From: Pseudomonas sp. GM48
GTDB lineage: Bacteria; Pseudomonadota; Gammaproteobacteria; Pseudomonadales; Pseudomonadaceae
Direction: 5' to 3'
Assembly: GCF_000282335.1 (NCBI RefSeq)
Contig: NZ_AKJM01000059.1
Coordinates: forward strand, 1 to 64,000
Length of the DNA: 64,000 bases
Within the stretch, counting starts at the first letter, position 1. The number at the start of each line of letters is the position of its first letter. The notes beneath the pieces are model-generated. The model saw nothing but the letters and a program-made list of their open reading frames with translations, was not told the origin of the DNA and did no database searches. Of this stretch, positions 58,444-64,000 are shown piece by piece. A program made the translations under genes and the position numbers.

Positions 58444-58938
58444 TCAGGGCGCCGCCGCACTGAACACCAACAACACATTGCCGTAAAAGTTGCCCGGTTT
58501 GTAACCACCGGACGGAACTGTCGGTTCGATGTCCAGCCGCACCCGGCTGCCGGTCATGGCGTCCTGTGCCGAGACCACTTGCCGGGGCTGGGTGTCGTGA
58601 CTCAACTCCTGACCGTTGAAGCTGACGCGCAGGTATATATTCTCAGCATCGTTGCCGTTGGATATATAAGGTTCGCTCTCCAGCCGCGCTTCAATCGCGC
58701 TGGTGTCGTGCTTGACGTCGAAATACTTGCGCAAACCGCCCAATGTCGAGGTGTGAGGATTCCACGGCAATCTCTGCTCGCGATGAATCCAGTCCGTTTC
58801 TGCTGGTATCACGTAAAACGCCAAGGTGGGGATGTTCACCGAAATTTCGAACTCATGCTCTTCCCGCGCCGCGAACACCTGGGAACTCATCAGCGTCGCG
58901 GCACCCAACGATGCCGCGATAGCCCATTGCTTGATCAT
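58444..58938 (-). CDS. CS1-type fimbrial pilin, second copy
   Basis: A 164-residue exported subunit with a signal peptide (QWAIAASLGAATLMSSQVFA). The beta-rich mature part begins EHEFEISVNIPTLAFYVIP and ends in the family-like NFYGNVLLVFSAAAP. The ATG at 58938 is preferred to one twelve codons upstream because it places the signal peptide at the N-terminus. It lies between the chaperone and second tip genes. It differs clearly from the partial pilin at 63712. Confidence 0.75.
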   Translation of the reverse strand: MIKQWAIAASLGAATLMSSQVFAAREEHEFEISVNIPTLAFYVIPAETDWIHREQRLPWNPHTSTLGGLRKYFDVKHDTSAIEARLESEPYISNGNDAENIYLRVSFNGQELSHDTQPRQVVSAQDAMTGSRVRLDIEPTVPSGGYKPGNFYGNVLLVFSAAAP

Positions 58939-58985
58939 GTCTGGTACCTGTTCATCAAAGAAAACCGTAGCCACATGGATCGGTG

Positions 58986-59729
58986 CTAGCGGCTGGCAAT
59001 GCGCATGGTTTTTTTGGCCTGGCCTTCAATCAGCTGAAAGCGGTACTCACGACCGGGCTTTTTCTCGAACTGGAAACTTTTCCCCGCGAGGATGTGGTGC
59101 TTGGTCGTCGGCTCGCATTCCGTCTCTTCCTTCAGCGAACAGTTCTTGAACTCGTCGACCACCACCACGCTGTTCCCGTTGTTACGAATGCTGTAGGTGC
59201 CAGTGCCATCATCGATCACGCTGTCGAAACGGGTGTTCTTGGGCCGCACGAAGAACACCGTGCCAAACCCGGCCATGACGTTGACCCCCGCCGACAGGTT
59301 CTTTTTGTAGGTGTCGCGCTCTTCCTCGGAGACGGCGAACTCGTCTTCCTTTTCCGGCACCACGGGCACGAAGCGCACCCGGAAGTACCGCTCGGTGTCA
59401 CGTTCGCCCATGTACAACAGACGCGAACCCTGCATGCCGTTGGCCGGCACGATCAACCGCGCGGGGCTGGCCATCAACCCGTCGCGGGCGCTGGCGTCGG
59501 CCTGGTTCTTGACGGGCACTTCGCGGGGCGTGCCATCATCGTCATAGATGATTTCCAGAATGTTGACCTTGACGAACGCGGTGCTGTCGCCACCGTTGAA
59601 CACCCGCTTCAGGTAGGTGCTTTTATCGCCATCCAGATAGTCGTAGACCGTCCCGACATTGATGTTGGGCCCCGCCTGAATCGCCAGGGAAAACCCGCCC
59701 AGACCTATCAGTACAAGCAGACGCTTCAT
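58986..59729 (-). CDS. Fimbrial periplasmic chaperone, alternate family
   Basis: A 247-residue chaperone for CS1-type subunits. A signal peptide (KRLLVLIGLGGFSLAIQAG) precedes two immunoglobulin-like parts. RLIVPANGMQGSRLLYMG marks the F1/G1 region, and TYSIRNNGNSVVVVDEF the second domain. The ATG at 59729 has GAGG nine bases before it. It is the only chaperone visible in the operon, so it probably serves both pilins and both adhesins. Confidence 0.85.
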   Translation of the reverse strand: MKRLLVLIGLGGFSLAIQAGPNINVGTVYDYLDGDKSTYLKRVFNGGDSTAFVKVNILEIIYDDDGTPREVPVKNQADASARDGLMASPARLIVPANGMQGSRLLYMGERDTERYFRVRFVPVVPEKEDEFAVSEEERDTYKKNLSAGVNVMAGFGTVFFVRPKNTRFDSVIDDGTGTYSIRNNGNSVVVVDEFKNCSLKEETECEPTTKHHILAGKSFQFEKKPGREYRFQLIEGQAKKTMRIASR

Positions 59730-59788
59730 AACCTTGAACCTCATGACATTGGATACAACGCTGGCTCGATAACTCGATAAACAGCCCA

Positions 59789-61045
59789 TCAGACTTCCGA
59801 ATCCCAGATCACCGTGGCAGTCCCGACGTAGTCGCCGGCCTCGCCGGGGCGGACCATGAGATCCATGTAAATGGGGTCAATTTCAAAGTGCAGAACACCG
59901 GGGGCCCGGTCCACATAGAAAGCGGGTTGAAACTGTGGCGGGTTCAAATTTGCCGGGATTAATTGCAGTCGCTTGACTGGTTGCCCGGTTAGGTCCGTCA
60001 AGCCGTCAGGCAGGCTGACTCTGATATTCACATTTGCGTTGCGTCCCGTAAGACGATCTCTAATCTGACAGCCCTGAAACCCGACAACGTTGCACTGCAG
60101 GATCATTTTGAACCGCGACGACGCGGAGATATTGAAGGTCTGGTCACGGAACAACCGCACCGGTTTGCGCCCGTTTTGCAGCCAGTTTTGCCAGCCGCCC
60201 TCTGGCAGCAGTTCAACTTTGTTGCCGCCGGGAGGAATATCGACTTTGAGGGTGTGTTGCACGTCGAGATTGAAGTTCAAGGTCAACGTCGAACTGCTCG
60301 GCAGCATGACGTCACCCATATCAAAATCGCCGCCAGGGCCGACGGTGTAGGTCAGTGCCCCAACGTACTGTCCCGTTTTCATTCCCAAGGGGTTCGGGGT
60401 TTCAAGCTCATAGGCAAAGTCCAGGTACTCGAAGCGCAGCCATGGCACATCGAACTTTGCCTGTTTTGCGCATTCGCCTTGCGAGGGTGTTTTCCAGAAG
60501 AACTTGTAAGATATGTTGGTGAGCAGACCTACCCCGCTGTAAAGGCATGGCGCGGGCGCGTAAACCCAGCTCGCCCCCCATAAAAGACCATGGGCAAGTG
60601 TGTAGTTATCAGCGCCCCCCACCAGCTGCATTACGTCCTGAGTCACGTACCTGGACCCGATGCCGACAATCCGGACCCTTACCGTCTCCGGTTCGTGGGT
60701 ACTTTCGTGGTAGACCGTGAGGTCCCGCCATTGCGAGGGCACTGTGAGCATGGCGCCGCTACGTGGGGAAGAATGATTGGCAGTAATAGGAGCGCTGGAG
60801 TTGAACTCGATCGGGACCTGCAGACTGAACATCTGGTTACTGGTGCATTCGGCTGGAAAATCCGCACAGTAGCCACTGGGCCGCGTTGTATTTTCAAATT
60901 TGTTTTGATGAGGCCGCGCAGGGTCAGGCTTGAATAGAGCGGTGATGGATACCGACTCCGCCTCCGCCGATTGTTGAACGCCGATAATCAAAAAACTGAC
61001 GATCGAAAGCGCAAGAAACTTGCCGTACCGCCTTTTATGAGCCAT
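59789..61045 (-). CDS. CS1-type fimbrial tip adhesin, first copy
   Basis: A 418-residue exported protein (signal peptide to about residue 28) with the same plan as the copy at 57098. It has SITALFKPDPARPHQNKFEN, VEHTLKV-like and VDIPPGGNKVELLPEGG segments, and ends in ATVIWDSEV. It follows the usher gene by 33 bp, the usual place for the minor tip subunit. Sequence differences from the other copy concentrate in the N-terminal half. Confidence 0.84.
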   Translation of the reverse strand: MAHKRRYGKFLALSIVSFLIIGVQQSAEAESVSITALFKPDPARPHQNKFENTTRPSGYCADFPAECTSNQMFSLQVPIEFNSSAPITANHSSPRSGAMLTVPSQWRDLTVYHESTHEPETVRVRIVGIGSRYVTQDVMQLVGGADNYTLAHGLLWGASWVYAPAPCLYSGVGLLTNISYKFFWKTPSQGECAKQAKFDVPWLRFEYLDFAYELETPNPLGMKTGQYVGALTYTVGPGGDFDMGDVMLPSSSTLTLNFNLDVQHTLKVDIPPGGNKVELLPEGGWQNWLQNGRKPVRLFRDQTFNISASSRFKMILQCNVVGFQGCQIRDRLTGRNANVNIRVSLPDGLTDLTGQPVKRLQLIPANLNPPQFQPAFYVDRAPGVLHFEIDPIYMDLMVRPGEAGDYVGTATVIWDSEV

Positions 61046-61078
61046 GGGTTTATAGTCCGAAAGTTAATGTCTGCGGCA

Positions 61079-63607
61079 TCAGCCCGCTGTTTCAGCCGCA
61101 AAGTTTGCGTCCGCCAAAGTGTCCGGGCTGCAGCGCAGGTCACCGATCATCAGCACGTCGTTTTCACTGCGGTACTTGCCCGTGTCGAGGCGGAACTGAC
61201 ACAGCAATTGATCGGCGAAACGCACCTCGAGGGTCGGCGAGCCAGCGTTCATCTCCATGGAGAAGAACCCGTCGACTTCACTCACTCCACGGCTGGCGTG
61301 GTTGATCACGTGATGGCCTTTGAGCGGACGGCCTTGTGGGTCGAGCAAACGACCGAGCACGGTCAGGGTTTTCATCACGCGCACCTTGCGATACTCCACC
61401 CCGCCCTTGTTCAGGTGATAACGGGTGCGCGCCGGTTCGATGGTTGCCGCCGGGACGTGATTGCCTTCGAAGTCGAAGCTCACCGAACTGTTCTTGTAAG
61501 CGGTGATGGGGATGAAATTACGCCCTGGCCGCAACGCGGCGCTGCCGCCGCTCAAGTCATCGGCTCGCAGGGCAATCCCGTCGATGTCGGACTCGACGTC
61601 GACGATCATTCCGGCACCGCGCCCCTGAGGCTGGCTGGTCATCACTATTTGTTGGCCGCCGATGGCGACAGTGCTGTCCAGGTTCAGGCCACCGGTGAAG
61701 TTGCCGTTGTAAGAGGAGCGCTGAACAAACCCGTCGCCCCTGACCGAGTCTGTACTGAAGTTCGCCAGGCTCGACAAGCCGACGCCATAGGTGTCGGTGA
61801 GCGCCGTGACCGAGACGCTCTGCAGCACGTGGTCCTGCAAATCCTTGCGGTACCCCAGCGAAGCGTTGGTGTCACGGCTGCCGTCACGGGCCGTGCGCGA
61901 GCCGAGGCTGCCGGATATTTGTTGGCCCGGCGCACCCAGCGCGAGGTTGACGCTCAGGTCGACCCCACGATTGCGATCATTGCCGCTGCTGTAACTGCCG
62001 GGGCGATCGAACAATGACAAGCGCCATTGCGCATCACTGCCAAACAGCTCGCCGCGTTGCGTCCAGCCCAGGTCCACGCCAACGCCTTCGGTGTTGCCGT
62101 CGCTGTGAGACACCCGCGCGTTGACCGAACTTTTACGGCTGATGCGGTGGTTCAGGGCAAGGGATGAATTGCTGGTCTGCCCGATGAACACATTGCGTTG
62201 CCGCACCCGCGTGCCGTCTGGCAGGGTGTCGTAGATATAGGTGGTATCGAGCCAGCTGCGGCTGTGGCTGACCACCAGACTGCCGGCGCCATAATTGTAA
62301 AGGCCTTGCAGGTCCAGCCCGGTGCCGTGGTCTTCGGTCTGATAGACGTTGGCGTACAGGCTGGTGCTGTTGGCCAGGGTCCAATCGATGGAACTGCCGT
62401 ACTGCAGTTTCTCGCGTACCTGGCGCAACGACAGTCCTAGAATGGCCCTGGGGTGCAGCAGGTAGTTGATCGACGCGCCCGCCGTTGCGTCGCCGCTGGC
62501 CTGCTGATCCCAGTTGCTGAGGAGTTTGCGCTCCTCTCCGGCAAACAGGTTGTAGCGCCAGCGCTCATCGAGGTTGCGCCAGTTGTTCGGCTTGTACACC
62601 AGCTCCTGGGTCGTGGAGGTGATCTGACCGTCCTCGATCAGGCGCACTTCCACTTCGTAGATACCACCGGGCAATGGTCGGGTGTCGAGGGTCTGTAATC
62701 CGGCTGGCACCGATTGAGTGTTGATCAGCAGACCATCGCGATAAATCTCCACTGAAGCCTGGCGGTTGGCGGTGACATAGATCGGATAGACGCTCGGTTT
62801 GGGGCTGTCGATGGCCAGGCTGTCGGAACTGCCGAACATCAGACCTACAGCGGTATCGGGGCTGGTGCCGAAGGTACGCGGCTGACGGGTCAGGCCTTCG
62901 GAATTGGGGGTAAAGAAACCCAGGCGGAAAAAGCTGCCTTCCAATTCACGTTGAGTGTGGAGTTCGTGGATGGCGTAATAAAGCTTGTCATCCGGCCCAC
63001 CCAGACGCGCCAGTTGCGTGTTGAACGTCTGGGTCCAGTTGCCCAGGCTGCCACTGGCTTCAAGGCCAAAACGACCACCCAGGTCCTGATCCTGGCCACC
63101 ATTGAGATTGAGCTGATTGCGTACCATCAGGCCACTGCTGCCGCCCTCGGGCTGGTCGTAGTAGCGCTTGGCTTCGGTGTCGCGTTCGGCGTTTTCAGTA
63201 CCGATGGACACCAATGAATTTTGCAGGTTGTAGTGGATCGCCTGCATTTGTTCCGGACACGTACCTGTGCAGGGGCCAAGGGCCACGCCCGACTTCAGGT
63301 AAGTTGCCCAAGTGTCACGTTCGACGGCACCAATGTTACTGTCACTGGTGTCGGTGAATTCAAGTAAGGTAATACGATCATCGCGAGACAATATAATCAT
63401 GGCCTCGCCCAGTGGCTGCTGATCAAGTTCAACCCGCACCGCCAATGGCACATCAAAGAAGTGCTCTTCGAAGTCCGCCGGCAAACCTTTGGCCTGAGAC
63501 AGCAAACTCCTCGGTGTATTAGCAACAGTCGCGGGTGATGCAAATGCACTACTACACAGCAGCAACGCAAGCGCAGCCGCGATGGGCGTCATCGGGAACA
63601 TGAACAC
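61079..63607 (-). CDS. Outer-membrane usher, CS1/CFA-I (TcfC-like) family
   Basis: An 842-residue outer-membrane assembly platform of the alternate chaperone-usher class. A signal peptide (AALALLLCSSAFAS) precedes a long beta-barrel with repeated alternating hydrophobic strands (about 170-640). A plug/middle segment lies around 300-340 (YPIYVTANRQASVEIYRDGL). C-terminal domains (about 690-830) include KVRVMKTLTVLGRLLDPQGR, typical of CS1-pili ushers. In-frame ATGs at 63607, 63601 and 63592 are possible. It lies 105 bp after the partial pilin. Confidence 0.87.
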   Translation of the reverse strand: MFMFPMTPIAAALALLLCSSAFASPATVANTPRSLLSQAKGLPADFEEHFFDVPLAVRVELDQQPLGEAMIILSRDDRITLLEFTDTSDSNIGAVERDTWATYLKSGVALGPCTGTCPEQMQAIHYNLQNSLVSIGTENAERDTEAKRYYDQPEGGSSGLMVRNQLNLNGGQDQDLGGRFGLEASGSLGNWTQTFNTQLARLGGPDDKLYYAIHELHTQRELEGSFFRLGFFTPNSEGLTRQPRTFGTSPDTAVGLMFGSSDSLAIDSPKPSVYPIYVTANRQASVEIYRDGLLINTQSVPAGLQTLDTRPLPGGIYEVEVRLIEDGQITSTTQELVYKPNNWRNLDERWRYNLFAGEERKLLSNWDQQASGDATAGASINYLLHPRAILGLSLRQVREKLQYGSSIDWTLANSTSLYANVYQTEDHGTGLDLQGLYNYGAGSLVVSHSRSWLDTTYIYDTLPDGTRVRQRNVFIGQTSNSSLALNHRISRKSSVNARVSHSDGNTEGVGVDLGWTQRGELFGSDAQWRLSLFDRPGSYSSGNDRNRGVDLSVNLALGAPGQQISGSLGSRTARDGSRDTNASLGYRKDLQDHVLQSVSVTALTDTYGVGLSSLANFSTDSVRGDGFVQRSSYNGNFTGGLNLDSTVAIGGQQIVMTSQPQGRGAGMIVDVESDIDGIALRADDLSGGSAALRPGRNFIPITAYKNSSVSFDFEGNHVPAATIEPARTRYHLNKGGVEYRKVRVMKTLTVLGRLLDPQGRPLKGHHVINHASRGVSEVDGFFSMEMNAGSPTLEVRFADQLLCQFRLDTGKYRSENDVLMIGDLRCSPDTLADANFAAETAG

Positions 63608-63711
63608 GTACTCTAATTACCAATAAATTGAAGCCCGTTCGGTAAATAAATGTATTTACCGAACGGTTGCGTTACTTGGACAAGTAAGCGTTTCAGGGTC
63701 TTGCGTGTCGC

Positions 63712-64000
63712 TTAGAGTGCTACAGGCGGAACGGCGTCATAAACGATGGCAACGGTGCCGGTGTAGTCGCCCGCAGGATGGTCGATACCCACCGCGCTGA
63801 TGTTGATCGGGGCGCGATAGTTCACATCGGACTCTTGTTCACCCACGATCATCTGCGGCGTATTGGTGAGCGCAATGCCATTGACCGCGACGACCAGATC
63901 AATGACGTTTGCACCGCCGTAGAGCCGCGGCGTGCCTTCGACGCTGGCGTGTACCGAACCATTGTTGTTGCGTATATCGAGCTGGCTGGCCACAGGCGTC
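63712..64000 (-). CDS. CS1-type fimbrial pilin, partial (cut by window)
   Basis: At least 95 C-terminal residues of a pilin whose start lies beyond the window. The ending HPAGDYTGTVAIVYD matches the C-terminal beta strand of CooA/CFA-I-type major subunits. It is the most upstream fimbrial gene seen and, by family gene order, the likely major shaft pilin. The Met at 63993 is probably internal because the frame stays open to the edge. Confidence 0.8.
   Translation of the reverse strand, partial: TPVASQLDIRNNNGSVHASVEGTPRLYGGANVIDLVVAVNGIALTNTPQMIVGEQESDVNYRAPINISAVGIDHPAGDYTGTVAIVYDAVPPVAL

Overview
The window is a GC-rich Gammaproteobacterial chromosome segment, almost certainly from Pseudomonas and most likely the P. 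fluorescens complex. The reasons are a complete wspABCDEFR cluster in the Pseudomonas order, an aatJQMP-aauSR acidic amino acid system with its DNA sites, and many Pseudomonas-type REP/REPIN repeats of at least three sequence families. No rRNA, tRNA or CRISPR array is visible.

Layout. 0-8.5 kb: the Wsp surface-sensing chemosensory pathway on the minus strand, ending in the diguanylate cyclase WspR. 8.8-19.8 kb: a TerB/DUF533-type protein, a LysR regulator and a polyamine/GABA block: a PatD-like dehydrogenase, the YdcSTUV ABC importer, a second PatD and an APC permease. 19.8-22.1 kb: a small accessory patch with a BRO-N protein, a ParD/ParE-type toxin-antitoxin pair and several small uncharacterised ORFs. 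22.4-31.2 kb: opgD, then the glutamate/aspartate importer aatJQMP with its two-component system aauSR. A sigma-54 promoter and AauR-type palindromes lie in front of aatJ. 31.2-39.6 kb: an alpha/beta hydrolase, a decayed metE remnant beside intact metR, GNAT, LysE and NUDIX genes, a PuuP-like permease, a nitrilase-family hydrolase and a LuxR regulator. 39.7-47.3 kb: an FMN-binding glutamate synthase-family protein, a gtrA-gtrB-glycosyltransferase cluster for O-antigen decoration, opgC and an amino acid permease. 47.4-56.9 kb: a REP-associated tyrosine transposase (RAYT) bracketed by REP pairs, a divergent class A PBP-like protein, and a 1703-residue LRR protein with a probable NEL-type E3 ubiquitin ligase domain. 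57-64 kb: an alternate chaperone-usher (CS1/CFA-I-like) fimbrial operon on the minus strand, cut by the window edge, with two tip-adhesin-like and two pilin-like genes.

Themes. Surface life (Wsp/c-di-GMP, fimbriae, O-antigen modification, periplasmic glucans) and nitrogen/polyamine scavenging (YdcSTUV, PatD, PuuP, Aat) dominate. The points most worth a second look are the metE ghost next to metR, the NEL-type effector candidate, the doubled-adhesin fimbrial operon, the divergent PBP, the small accessory patch at 20-22 kb, and the RAYT with its REP family.
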